Shown piece after piece: positions 31,545 to 42,282 of a stretch of DNA of 64,000 bases. A program made the translations under genes and the position numbers. Source of the stretch: Gymnopus androsaceus JB14 (lineage: Eukaryota > Basidiomycota > Agaricomycetes > Agaricales > Omphalotaceae); contig ML769470.1 in the NCBI GenBank assembly GCA_009733575.1, forward strand, positions 124,001 to 188,000, read 5' to 3'. Every line of letters begins with the position of its first letter. The first letter of the stretch is position 1. The notes beneath the pieces are model-generated. The model worked only from the letters and a program-made list of their open reading frames with translations, made no database searches and was not told the DNA's origin.

Positions 31545-33024
31545 ATGGCCTCCTACACACCATACCAACCCAACACTGCCATCATTGAAGATGTCAACAA
31601 CTGGGCACATCATGTCTCAGCTGGAGTAGGCATGTCAGTTATTGGCTTTGACTCTGTTGATAAGCAAAACCAAGTGGGGCAATTATCCCATAATGCCCAT
31701 GAGACCACAACTGCAACAGTCAAGAGTTACATTGACCTAAACATCACTGGAATCACTGAGTTCATGAATGAGACATTTACCACAACCATTCATACTCAGG
31801 AGGCTCTAAAGGAGGAAGTCAAAAGCCTTTGCCAGATAGTAGAAACTCAAGCAGAGCTGCTCCGAGCTTATAAAGCTCAGCTGGACAGACTCCCTGCTGA
31901 CTCTGGTGCTGGACACTTCAGAGGCCTTAAAATTCATGAACCACCTACCTTTTCTGGGACAGACAACAAAATGTCTCTGGAAGATTGGCTGAATCAGGTA
32001 GCCTTGTACTGTTCCTCATCAGGCATTGTTACAGATCACCAAAAGATTGTTACTGCTCTTACACACTTACATTCACCTGCTACAACATACATGAGAAAAT
32101 ACTTTGATGACAATAGGCAGGGAAAAGACTTGGGTGCATGGAACAAATTTGTTGATGAGCTAAATGTCATCTATGGTTGCTGAGATGATAAAGAAGGAGT
32201 TAAAGATGAACTTACGGCACTCTGGAATAACAAGGCTTTGGCTAATAAAGATTTCATCAAGTATGCAGAACAATATCACACTCTTGCACGCATTGTTGAA
32301 TATGAGGATAAAATCCACATTGACAAGCTGCGCAGTATCATTTCTCCAGAGTTGCAAAATACACTCATTATATTGGAGATTTCTGGAAAAACACCAGAAG
32401 TTTGGGAAGAATACTTGGAGCTTCTTCTCACTGCATACAAAGCCTTATACCCAGAGAAGACTAAGAGCTCAATCTTTGGCACTAGCAATAACACCAAAAG
32501 CAATGGCAATAATGATCCAAATGCAATGGAGATAGATATGGCAAAAAAGAGTAAGGGCAAAGCCCCTGAACAGGTTAATTCACAGGAGTCCAAAAAGAAA
32601 CATTGCCAAATATGCACTGAAAAGGCTTCAAAACAAAGGCAAAAACTCACAATACTCCTGATTGTTATGACAAGCCTGGTAATGAAGGTAAGCAACCTGT
32701 TTTCAAACCCTCTTCATCAACTCCATCAGCATATGGACAAGGAAATAAAGGAGGACAACCTACACAAGGAGGCCCTGGACCAAGGACCCTCAAAACACGT
32801 TTATTGGAATTTCTCAATGAACTAGCCTTAGAGAGGCCAGATACTCCAGCTGGAACTCTCAATGTCAACACTGCAAGTATCCCTGAGATAGTTGAACCCA
32901 AGTCCACTGCAAAGGGGACAACTGCACAAATTGATGAAGTGCAGGCGGGACCTTCAAGACTGACAAGTCAACCCAGATGGGCAAGAAGTCAACAATCCAA
33001 AGTGGATTTTCCAGATGCACTGTA
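31545..33024 (+). pseudogene. Gag-like region with frame breaks
   Basis: Starts MASYTPYQPNTAIIEDVNNW. A coiled segment (EALKEEVKSLCQIVETQAEL) precedes the retrotransposon gag core: PPTFSGTDNKMSLEDWLNQV, then YMRKYFDDNRQGKDLGAWNK. The frame breaks at about 32180 and resumes as NKALANKDFIKYAEQYHTLA, with EYEDKIHIDKLRSIISPELQ, the usual continuation of this domain. A second break near 32625 is needed to reach a zinc-knuckle-like CQIC then HNTPDC and the tail that ends at the stop at 33022-33024. The knuckle spacing C-x2-C-x11-H-x4-C is longer than the retroviral x4. The protein would coat element RNA. Two frameshifts make it nonfunctional unless they are sequence errors. Confidence 0.7.
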
Positions 33025-34286
33025 GAGGAGATTGTCTGTGATCTACAGTGTGGAAGTAGTATACCTGTCAGCCCTGATAATAAATCAGATAAAGTAGTAC
33101 TAGAATCTTGTGTAAAAAATATTGCTCACAACAAGAAAATGACATTTAAACTTCTAGTTACACTTTGGGTATATGGTATGAAAGTGCAGGCCAGGGCTCT
33201 GGTTGACTCTGGAGCAACAACAAATTTCATTGATAAATCATTTGTTGAAAGAAACCACCTGGTAACAAATAAGTTGGCAACACTGTATGTCATAAAGAAT
33301 GTGGATGGAACACTCAATATTTCTGGAGGCATTAGAGAGTATGTCTGTGCATACCTGCAAATTGGTACACATAAAACAGTACAGCATCTTTATGTCACCC
33401 AGTTAGGGGACAAGGACATGATGACTGGCTACTCTTATCTCCATAAACATAATCATGAAATTGACTGGCAATCAGGGGAATGGGTGTTCACCAGATGTCC
33501 AGAGATCTGTGCCAACAAAACCCGTAAAATACAACTTGTTGAAGCAGGAGCTGACAAACTTCAACTTGAACAGGATTTACCATGGGAATCTTCACTGGAC
33601 AAATTAGGAGAAGAGGACTGTGAAAATCCATATATAAATTGGATTGATATTGATGATCCCCATAGTAACACACAAGCTGCAGTTGTTGCCACCATGTTAG
33701 ATGAAAATGACATGGATGAGGAAAATGATGAGGAAGATGAGGACACCATTAAATGGAAGCTCCATGTGCCACCATGGTTACATGACTATAGCACCATCTT
33801 TTCAAAGAAAAAATCAGAGTGAATGCCAGAACGTAAAGCATATGACCACCCAATTAATTTTGTGGAAGCCTGGAAGGTGCAATGCTTCCAAAACCAGCTA
33901 AAGTCTATCCATTGTCTCTAAAGGAAAGAAACTCATTGGATGAATGGATTGATGAAGAACTCAGAAAAGGTTATATCCGACCTTCTCAAAGTCCCATTGC
34001 AGCACCTTTCTTCTTTGTAAAAAAGCATGATGAAGGTCTCCGTCCATGTATGGATTACCATGCACTTAATGACATCACTGTAAAAACCACTACCCAATTC
34101 CTCAAATCTCAGATCTCATTGATGCATTAAGTCAAGCATCTATTTTCACTAAACTGATCTATGGTGGGGATATAATAATGTTCATATTAGAGAGGGTGAT
34201 GAATGGAAACAGCATTTACTACAAAAAGAGGTCTATTTGAGGCAATGGTGATGTACTTTGGATTCTCCAATGCACCTGCAACATTT
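32977..34286 (+). pseudogene. Retroelement protease and truncated reverse transcriptase
   Basis: The ORF 32977-33822 encodes a pepsin-like retroelement protease with active-site ARALVDSGATTNFIDKSFVE and an acidic linker (DENDMDEENDEEDEDT), ending in a stop at 33822. A new frame gives the reverse transcriptase N-terminus: [56 protein letters not shown] further break leads to [20 protein letters not shown], then GLFEAMVMYFGFSNAPATFE at the 3' limit. Order and motifs match Ty3/Gypsy elements of fungi. The catalytic YxDD box, RNase H and integrase lie beyond the truncation and are missing. Confidence 0.82.
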
Positions 34287-35180
34287 GAGATACAATCCCA
34301 ATCCATTTTGAATCTCCGGTAAACTGTAAAGTGTGTCAAATCAATGCTAGGTCATACGGATTCCATACCCCTCATCTACCAAGATCTCCAAGAGATGATC
34401 ATAGCTCAACATCCTGTGGTCCTGTGCTACCATATACTAAGTGTTTCGCTCAGACGGTGTACTCGGGGGTGTCCTGCTCTGACCATCAGCCGCCTACCAG
34501 CATAATCTTCTACTATATCATGCCTGAATTCCTTTGAAACCTTTCCTTTTTTGCTCTCGTCACACCATACTGATAGGTGTCATCTATCTAAACAGGACTT
34601 ACGCCTTTTCCGACCCAAGTAACGAATTTGGATACTTCTCCTTCTGCTTTCACGAGCCACTGTCACTCGGCCCATTACCGACCTAGCGTTCTCTTCGATC
34701 AACCGAGATGGTTTATACTTCCTTCTCTGCTATCCGAGTCACTTGCTACTCTTATACTCCTGGCTCTCGGAGTTCTGCACATCGTTGGCGCTGCAGTCAT
34801 CCCTCCCACTCTTCCCCGGAGCTCCCTGTGATTCCTGATCTACGGCGCTCTCTAACTGAAAAACATGTTTGTTCAGTGCCCTTTGCCGACAACAGCTATC
34901 CAGGCAGCTCCAGGTTTTCACTCGGATGGTGCTTCCCTCCCGCACGACTCAGCGGAGCGTCGCTCTGACATCCATGAGAGATCTCTTCTCAAGGTAGCCG
35001 AAGAAGTAGGGAAAGACATCTTCAAAATCGGCGAGAAATTCATATCCATAAACACCGTCATGGAAACTCTACTAGATAGGAGTATATACATAAGTAGTAG
35101 GGATTCATTAGGCAGCCAGTTATTTTATCATTATAATTATTGAATGTTCCATTCCCGATTCACTAGTTTCTTAGTGCTTC
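34287..35180 (+). repeat. Duplicated segment of the His-tail secreted-gene locus
   Basis: From GAGATACAATCCC at 34287 this matches 22266-23215 without the intervening gap: promoter words TCCGGTAAAC-GTAA, CTCAGACGGTGTA and ACCATCAGCCGCC, then the gene itself and 3' flank through TGAATGTTCCATTC. The left breakpoint coincides with the end of retroelement homology, and both parents share GAGATAC there, a microhomology of 7 bp. Confidence 0.85.
34708..35079 (+). pseudogene. Frameshifted copy of the His-tail secreted protein gene
   Basis: Collinear with the gene at 22749-23132. An extra T turns GTCACTGCTACTC into GTCACTTGCTACTC and throws the signal peptide out of frame. The intron donor has changed from CTGTAGGT to CTGTGATT, and a few codons after the splice are lost. 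The second exon still reads FHSDGASLPHDSAERRSDIH and ERSLLKVAEEVGKDIFKIG, but the histidine run has been replaced by KFISINTVME. It is therefore broken at the start and altered at the tail. Confidence 0.85.
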
Positions 35181-35847
35181 GTATTTTACCTACACGTATC
35201 CAGATTCTGAAAGGCATATCTGAGTTCGGTATGCACTTGAGATGTATCGTTTTGGCTGGTCAAGGGTTGAATCTGGCCCGCGAGATGCGAGACGTCGATC
35301 GATCTTTGATCCTATTTTGGCAGAGCGCATACGAGTAGCGGAAGAGGGAGGAACGACAGTCGCACACACAGCTGCTCTGTAGAGTTACACTCGAGACGGA
35401 TTCAGGGTTTGGTTTCAAATCAGGAAGCCAGAATCCAAACCAAACGGGTAAGTTTTGACTGACATGAGAATGCAACGATGAAGGGCAAGAAATGAACGAA
35501 GAGCTCAGTATGGTTGTCCTGAGTCTGTGGAGGGCAAAAAATTCATGTTGAGAGAGAAAAAAGTTTCTTTGATTTGATCTGCGCTGCAGGATTACTTCTG
35601 TTTTCTAGTTAGTATTGGATCTCAAGGCTCCTAAAAACGCCCGCCTTGCAATGGAAACGGAACCGGAGAGAGAGTTCCCCACCAAAAATTTGAATAGTCG
35701 TATTTCTCTTTGTGGGTAGGGAAAACGATACCACAAGTGCTATCCGATTTGTCGGCTGGGGGCCTTGATGTACTCCAAATCACAAGCGAAAAACGGTAAC
35801 TTACACAGTAATTACAGGAAATACAAACAAACATGCAATATCTACAT
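35181..35847. other. Intergenic, no gene seen
   Basis: No supported ORF. It contains the 3' flank of the SWI/SNF subunit gene. Confidence 0.4.
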
Positions 35848-37633
35848 TCATTTCGAGGCCAAACGAAGACCTTCCTGTATAGAAACAGCCTGCAAACAAA
35901 AATGTCAGCAAACGCAGAGAGATACGACGATATTCCTTCTTCACCTCTTCAACCCATGGGAGACGGAAGAATTCGCTCCGACGTAGCTCTTCCTGACGAA
36001 GAGTGAGCCCTTCCGACTGGCCAGCGCCCAGAACACTTTCCAAATCTCTAGACTGAGAATCTATCCATGTTTGAATGAACTGCGCAGGATCGTTAGCGAA
36101 GGATTGGAGGAAGGTGCGTTTGAGATGTGAATTGTGCAATGATTGGGCAAGAATAGCGATCTATAAATGGAGGTCAATACGACGGTTGATGATTAGCTCC
36201 ATACAAGCATTACCTCTTCGTCCATTTTCGACAATGCCTGGGCTGTTTCTTTATTCGTATGCACCATGGCCCCCATCCTGGTCTTCAATACGGCATCTTC
36301 CAACTTGATCTCTACGTCCCATGCTGAAGGGCGTTCCTGCTCTGGTGGCGGAACAGATGGGTCGAAAGAATAATGTAGAAGAATAGGTTCGGGTGGTGCG
36401 AGATGTCTGGTAACGAGCTCAGGGAGTTTTTGGAACGGTATCGTATCCATGCCGAAAATCTAACGAGAGTTCAGGAAATGTACGTAGAAAAAAAGTCGGT
36501 TGAGCGCCTACTCCTCTGAGTCTATCGTCTGCACGAATGAGTCTCTTGTCGCCTTTATCTTGAAGGCCTTGAATTTTGATATAGTTCCATACGGCCTGAA
36601 CAGCGCCCAAGCGACTTTCTTCTTTGATTCCGAGGACGTTACCTAGGAAATGTCGTATAAGCACCACAAGCAAGAAAATCAAACAGGAGGAACAGACTTA
36701 GGTCGGGACTAAGCCGGTATTGTTCAGGATAGTGGTCAAGGTACATGACGATACGGACACTCGTCGGCGCATCGCCTGTCCGACGAATGGTGAACCCGTC
36801 CAAAGGAGGATTTTGATGTCCCGTTGCTCGCGGCCACTATAGACAGAAAATGTTACTTCGGAAGGCAGCGAATGCTTGAGCATGCCACTTGCCTCAACGA
36901 TGTTATTCTCGGGATACAGATTCGTGTCTCGGTCGAATTCCACCATCATTCGTTTTATGAATGTGGAGAACTTTCGAGGGGGACCTTTATCCTTGCCTCG
37001 TTGAGGAAGCTATACGATGACAAATAAACATGGATTGGCCTTGGGGAAAAGCACAAGGACGCACCTCTAACAGTCTGCCTCAATTTTGAGCTGCCAAGCT
37101 GGAATGCTCTCGCCTGTCTCTGGATTAGGCCATATTTTCTCCCCTCTGTGCCCGTCTGCCAGGATTGTCCGGATACTGTATGACTGACAAAGAGTCTCAA
37201 TGTCCGTGTAGCCTACACACGTCGACGTGTATCAGGACCAGATTCATTGTAGGAAATATACTACATTACTCACTGTTGGAGTGCGCGACATGGTATCCTG
37301 AATTTCTATCCTTTTCCTTGCCATCGTCCAGTCGAGTTTTCGCTCCATGTCCAGCAAACTTTGGTACATTTGCGAGTCTTCCGCAAAGTCTGGGTTTTGA
37401 AGAATGACATTGGGAAGCGACTTGTCGGTGAGTTTTCTTCTTCTGTGTGGAATTAAGTACCGGAAAAGGAGCGATTCAGATGAGACTCTTACTTGGCTGC
37501 TTTGTGTCCGTCCATAATTATCAAGTTCGGAAGTGAGTGAGGATACAGTCACATGTTTCAAAATTGCTCATGCGCGCTTACAGTAGACTAGCGTTTCTGT
37601 GACGCTATCGATCGCTTGAATGACAACCGCCAT
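35848..37633 (-). CDS. SWI/SNF chromatin-remodelling subunit, Swp73/Rsc6/SMARCD family
   Basis: Subunit of the SWI/SNF or RSC ATP-dependent nucleosome remodeller, nuclear. The N-terminal part has KRRKLTDKSLPNVILQNPDF and MERKLDWTMARKRIEIQDTM. A middle part has KVPPRKFSTFIKRMMVEFDR, then GHQNPPLDGFTIRRTGDAPT and YPEQYRLSPDLGNVLGIKEE. It is followed by the SWIB domain (RLGAVQAVWNYIKIQGLQDK, LIRADDRLRGIFGMDTIPFQ). The C-terminus, LKRTFLQSFANDPAQFIQTW and LRRSEFFRLPWVEEAVSIQE, ends in TGA at 35850-35848. At least six introns join in frame; one uses a GC donor (GAG|GCAAGT, near 36897), which restores EWPRATGHQNPP. The start at 37633 (MAVVIQAIDSV) requires a four-base exon and is uncertain. The gene is otherwise intact. 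Confidence 0.9.
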
Positions 37634-37730
37634 CTCTCACTTTACCCTACGAGCTACTCAATCATATTAACGACAACCTCCATCTTGAAATGGAGCTTAC
37701 CTTACCCTACGAGCTACTCCATCATATTTT
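37622..37730. repeat. Tandem duplication over two divergent start codons
   Basis: GACAACCGCCATCTCTCAC, TTACCCTACGAGCTACTCAA and TCATATT (from 37622) are repeated as GACAACCTCCATCTTGAAAT with TTACCCTACGAGCTACTCCA and TCATATT (from 37672). The first copy carries the minus-strand ATG assigned to the remodeller gene. The second carries the plus-strand ATG of the F-box-like gene and its LPYELLHHI codons, which also appear as LPYELLNHI in the first copy. Confidence 0.75.
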
Positions 37731-38854
37731 GGGTGTGACTTTGGCAGGCGAGTCTACATCCTTGCCCATCGAAGATGAATCTTTGGACCCTTCTTATGAT
37801 ACTTCTCAGATTGTGTCCACCAAATTTGCTTTCCCAAGTCTCCTGATTCCGATTTGAACTGGGAACTAAACGCTCTTACAACTCTCTCGCTTTGCTCTCG
37901 GGATTTCAGAGATATTACCGTGGATATCTGTCAGAAAATGTACGGTCCCCCAGATGAAGGAATGAGGTAATAATTTTCCCGCATTCTATGTGTTCCTATT
38001 GTCTCACTCGATCCCAGCCTAGTGCGTTCGGCGAAGGCGAGATTGAAGTTCATGCAATCATCTGCGAAGCTGGAACTTTCCGTGAACCCTATAATTTTCG
38101 ACGAGGATCTAATTAAAACACCGTTTCTACATTGGTATCTTTTGCTTTTGTCGACTATACAAATGCGGCGATTCATGAAGGTTCCCACTGTTCCTGAGCT
38201 CTTTCGACTCATGAACGCAGCTGTCCAACGCAGCTTTGACACAATTCAAGCGCGCCGTTTCCAACCTACAGAGATGTTCACGACTTTATCTGTAGCAACC
38301 CAGCTGCAACAAGAGCTCATCAGCCTCTGTGAGTGGTCTGCACATGTGCTATATGGTCAAGTTACTTAGTATTTTCAGCTTTCCATATTGTCCATGAAGC
38401 TGAATGCTTAAAGGGACACCTTTCAGAACTGCAAAATGTTGACCTAAAGCAAAGTACATTTGATAGCGGAGCTCATGTACACCTCGTATGACATATATCT
38501 ATACTTCACGACTTCAATGACTAACCTCTTCTTTAGGATTTGATAGGCGCAGGTCTGTACTCTATCCAAGGTTATATTGAGCAATATACAGAGAATGCTG
38601 CCATTGCCTTGCATTTGACTGGCCCGGAAGTCAATGTACATGAGGTCAGTAACTGATATTCCCTTCGTACGTCTCTGATCCTACTTCATCTCATCTCATC
38701 AGCTCCCTGGGGTCATGGACACTCTGAAGCGAATTCCAGCAGTAGTTGAGTCATTTGAACATGACGATGCATTCCACAGGACAGTCATTATGGACGTCCT
38801 TGACGAAATCATGAATGACTGGCCTACCCAAAACCCAACTGAAGATATATTCTA
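37690..38854 (+). CDS. F-box-like/uncharacterised protein, frame break near the 5' end
   Basis: Plus-strand gene starting MELTLPYELLHHILGVTLAG, where LPxELLxxIL resembles the first helix of an F-box. An in-frame run to 37856 (DESLDPSYDTSQIVSTKF) must shift one base to continue as LNWELNALTTLSLCSRDFRD and ITVDICQKMYGPPDEGM, since no intron of normal length fits. After introns it continues with SAKARLKFMQSSAKLELSVN and IQMRRFMKVPTVPELFRLMN. Later segments carry LPGVMDTLKRIPAVVESFEH and IMDVLDEIMNDWPTQNPTED before TAG at 38852-38854. All-helical and soluble by composition. Either the gene has a real frameshift or the consensus has an indel near 37840. Function not recognised beyond the tentative F-box start. 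Confidence 0.5.
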
Positions 38855-39618
38855 GCGTGTGGTACCGTTGGCTGAGTGGGATCTGTTGGTGTGGCACTAT
38901 GTGTAAGTAGACTGGGTTTATCGACACTCCCTGTCGCAATATAGCTTCTTTGCTGGCCGCTTCCTCTTGCTTGCACCTTCATCTTAATACATACCATTCT
39001 CCCGGTAACGAAAATGACTTCGAGGGGGGCATTTATGATCTCCTATTCTGTGACTCAATTCTTCTTCCTGATTAAATTGTGTGAGTGTTTTCCTGTGCCG
39101 CTGCGTTTTCGTGCGATCCTGCTTGACTGTGGCGCTTGAGTGAGTAAGGTAGAGGTATCACTAGCAGAGACTGGCTAGATATGCTTCCTATGTTTGGGCT
39201 TAGATTATATTTCAACTTCAAAGCATTTGCGGTCGGTATGCTTGGGGTTCGTGACGTTGACGTCGAGATGGTGCTGGAATGAATGTCGAGACGATGATGA
39301 GACGAGGGTGGGTGCAAATACTACGGTGCAAATGCTACTTGGCTGTTTTTACAGTATCTCCTTGTTTGACCAGATGACGTTCCAAGGCGGTCCGTTCCCG
39401 TCGTGCAGCTATTCTGCGTCTCCCATGAATACACCCAATAATCCTTCAACTTGGTCATTTGACTGTCCGAGCCGAGCCCCACTCGTTTCCAGAACTATAT
39501 AATAAGTGCAAAGCGATTTCTGTCTCGCTGCTGGTTCCCTATAATTCTAATCGATCCCAGAGCAACCAGAAAAGCGACTATTAGAGATGTGGATTCTCCC
39601 CGTACGCTGGCAAAGCCT
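38855..39618. other. Intergenic, promoter of the sugar transporter
   Basis: A TATA-like ACTATATAATAAG at 39494-39506 lies about 115 bp upstream of the proposed start at 39619. No other gene is seen. Confidence 0.4.
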
Positions 39619-42110
39619 ATGGTATGGGCCATTACGGGTGAGCTCAGAGAATTGCGTTAGACTTGGTAGTGCTGAACAAACGCATTTTTTAGCCTGTTGT
39701 TGTCAAGGTTTTCTCCTTCTCGGGTATGATCAAGGTGGGTTCTCACAATAAACATGCGAAACAGAACGTATTGTGAAGATTTGGATGTGAATAGGTGTTA
39801 TGTCTGGAATTGTGCGTACATCGGATAGTGTGCAACGCAAGTTGTTTTCTTCATATCCGGTTTAGATTGGCGCAAATAATCAATTCGGGATGGATTTCGG
39901 GTCTCCGGATCCGACTACACAAGGACTTCATAGTGAGCATACTTGTGTTCATATTCATCAATGTCGGTACTCACTTTCTTGAACAGGTTGCTATATACGT
40001 ACGCGCGCGCGAATCATTCCGTAGTTTTACGAGTAGCTGAGCTGGATTCTCTAGGATATTGGATGCGCCGTTGGTAGTCTCATCGTCTTCTTCTGGGGTG
40101 AACGCATCGGAAGGAAACGAATGATAATGTCGGGAGCTACGACCATGCTTATTGGCACTGCTATCCTCACGAGCTCTACCACCAGAGCTCAGCTATATGT
40201 CGGGCGTGTTGTAACTGGAATAGTGAGCTAAACCTGGACGAATCTGCTCTCGCCGCTGAATCGTACTCTTCCTAGGGAAATGGTTTCAACTCGTCATCAA
40301 TTCCAGTTTATCAGTCGGAGACATGTCGGTGGTGCTATTCGTGGTGCTCTGGTTTGCTTGAATTCTACGATAACTATCGTCGGTTTAGTAATTGTAGCTA
40401 TCTTTCATCTGCACCGTTTCCTCTAACCACTGACATAGTATATTCTAGGCGTATTGGCTGGACTATGGATTGAGCTTCGTGTCAGGTGGGTTCAATCGTT
40501 AGAGACAATTTCAGAGGAACTTATTCTTCTTATTCCATCCTTCTCCTCTCTTTACCCGTGGATTCTCCCTTTAACAGGTGGCGTGCAATGGAGGTTCTCG
40601 ATAATTTCGAAAGAAAATATTCCTCATCTCTCATCTCCCCTCTACTGTTCTAGGTTTCCCATAGGCTTTCAAGCTGTATTCGCGCTGGCCCTACTACTGC
40701 AGGTGATGGTGCTGCCAGATTCACCTCGTTGGCTTCTCGCGCATGGTCAGGAAGAGGAGGCATCGAGAGTGATCGCGTTACTTGAAGACCATGACTCTGT
40801 CGATCATCCAGATGTTGTACGAGCAAGGAAAGAGATCGAGCTATCTTTGGCTGTAGAGAGTGAAGGAGGTAGGTCTTCTATGCTCTTCAGCCCTTCTGCT
40901 CATGTTCATATACGCTTTGTAGGCCCTTCCGCTTACTAGTGAACTTTTACATGGCGGTCCGATTGGTAAATTTCAGAAGAATATGTCTCTGCATCGCTAT
41001 AAATGTGATGCAGCAATTCACCGGTTCCAACATGATCAAGTCAGATATGTTTTAACATGTTCCTGCTACTTGAGCACTTACGAGTTCACGCCCCCCAGTT
41101 ATCTAGCTCCGGTTGTTTATCAAAACACCATGGGTCTTTCCCGGAACCTCTCCCTTATTCTGGGAGGTTGTACAGCTATCACATATATGGTCGCCTCGTT
41201 CATTCCTCTATGGGTAACTATATTGTACAATTCTTGCACCTGCCTGCTCACGATGTTCAAGACCGTAGATAGGTTTGGGAGGAGGCCTCTCCTTATGATA
41301 TCTGCAACTGGACTCTCAGTTTGCTTCATCCTGGCTGCAATTTTGCTTTCGATAGGTACTAGACCAGCTGCATTTGCCGCTACCGCGATGGTGTTCATCT
41401 TCCAGATATTCCTGGGTATTGGGTTCCTACCGATTGTACGTTCTTATGCATCTCTCCCGGGCTCCGGCTCACCCATAATGCTTCTAGCCTTGGTTATATC
41501 CCGCAGAGGTAGGTCTTTTTTTTTTTTTTGTGCGCAACTTTGGGCTTTGTTAATAGCAGGCTTTAGATCAGCACCACTCGTATTAGGGCGCGAGGTTCCG
41601 CGATTTCTAGCTTTTTCAATTGGATGTGTGAGTAACGATTCGGATGTACATCTTTGCTGCAAAATCTCAACTAAACGTCTGTTCCAGGTGTCTTTGCAGT
41701 TGTTCAGATGACCCCTCCAGCGATTGGTGCGAGGATCCATTATTTTTGCTGTGTTCAACGCATCTGATATCTACCTTAGCCAACATCGACTGGCGAGTAT
41801 TCATCATTTTTGCCGTGTTCAACGCATGTTGGGTTCCGATAGTCTTTTTCGTGAGTTTGATCTAGCACAGAGTGGCAAATATTATTATTGACATACCTGC
41901 TCATATTAGTTCTTCCCCGAAACCCGTGGTCTGGAGCTGGAAGAGATCGACCATATATTCGAGAAAGGTGGTATTACTGGGGGTGTATGGGGTAGCCCTG
42001 GAGGTCGTACTACAGCGGACATGCATTATCCGCCGGCTGCAGCAGTTGAACCCAAGAGGGGAAATTCGGATGATCTGAAGGCAGAGGACGAGAAGCTGGA
42101 AAAGGTTTGA
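39619..42110 (+). CDS. MFS sugar transporter with several frame breaks
   Basis: Member of the sugar porter family, plasma membrane, 12 helices. Joined exons give MVWAITACCCQGFLLLGYDQ GVMSGI, then IGANNQFGMDFGSPDPTTQG. Further on are IGCAVGSLIVFFWGERIGRK (family G-R-[KR] loop), QLYVGRVVTGIGNGFNSSSI, LPDSPRWLLAHGQEEEASRV (PESPRWL-type motif) and NVMQQFTGSNMI. The second half has DRFGRRPLLMISATGLSVCF, PWLYPAEISTTRIRARGSAI, NIDWRVFIIFAVFNACWVPI and FFPETRGLELEEIDHIFEKG. More than ten short introns are needed. Frame is lost by one base near 39926, by one or two near 40326, and by compensating shifts near 40930. Upstream codons (RDVDSPRTLAKP) look coding, but no in-frame ATG precedes 39619. Either a decaying gene or consensus errors. 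Confidence 0.8.
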
Positions 42111-42282
42111 GAAATAGACCATGATTCACGCTTCTACTACCATGAATTGTAATATACGACGTTAAACGATGAAGGAGTAGACGCGTCGGGCGCCTACGCG
42201 AGAACGGTAGAGATACGGCCCGAGGCCGCGACGGATAAAAATTTTAGTTTCTGTTCCGTTCTCATTCTCCGTCTTCTCTACC
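42111..42282. other. Short spacer between transporter and RRM gene
   Basis: Intergenic and promoter region of the RRM gene. Nothing else recognised. Confidence 0.4.

Larger units (their letters stand above)
29238..34286 (+). mobile_element. Degraded Gypsy-type LTR retroelement, 3' truncated
   Basis: A plus-strand retroelement remnant. A plausible 5' LTR/leader begins near TGTCACAGATTTCCCC (29238), with a 35-bp repeat array and a TATA box (TGTATATAAGTAG, 29683-29695). Then come an ORF carrying a long palindrome (30334-31424), a gag-like region (from 31545), an aspartic protease and the start of reverse transcriptase. Homology ends at about 34286, inside reverse transcriptase before the catalytic YxDD box, where a duplicated secreted-gene region begins. 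RNase H, integrase and the 3' LTR are absent. Multiple frame breaks make it inactive. The LTR start is a guess because no second LTR is in the window. Confidence 0.7.

Noticed and set aside
30936..31613. 225-codon minus-strand ORF
   Set aside because: It reads the right arm of the palindrome and runs into the left arm; it exists only because the arms are reverse complements and is not an independent gene.
41506..41760. Transporter gene interrupted by random sequence between FLPI and the PETRG exon
   Set aside because: Short introns with good GT..AG borders restore PWLYPAEISTTRIRARG, the FFNWMCVFAVVQMTPPAI region and NIDWRVFI; this part is normally spliced, so only the breaks near 39926, 40326 and 40930 remain.
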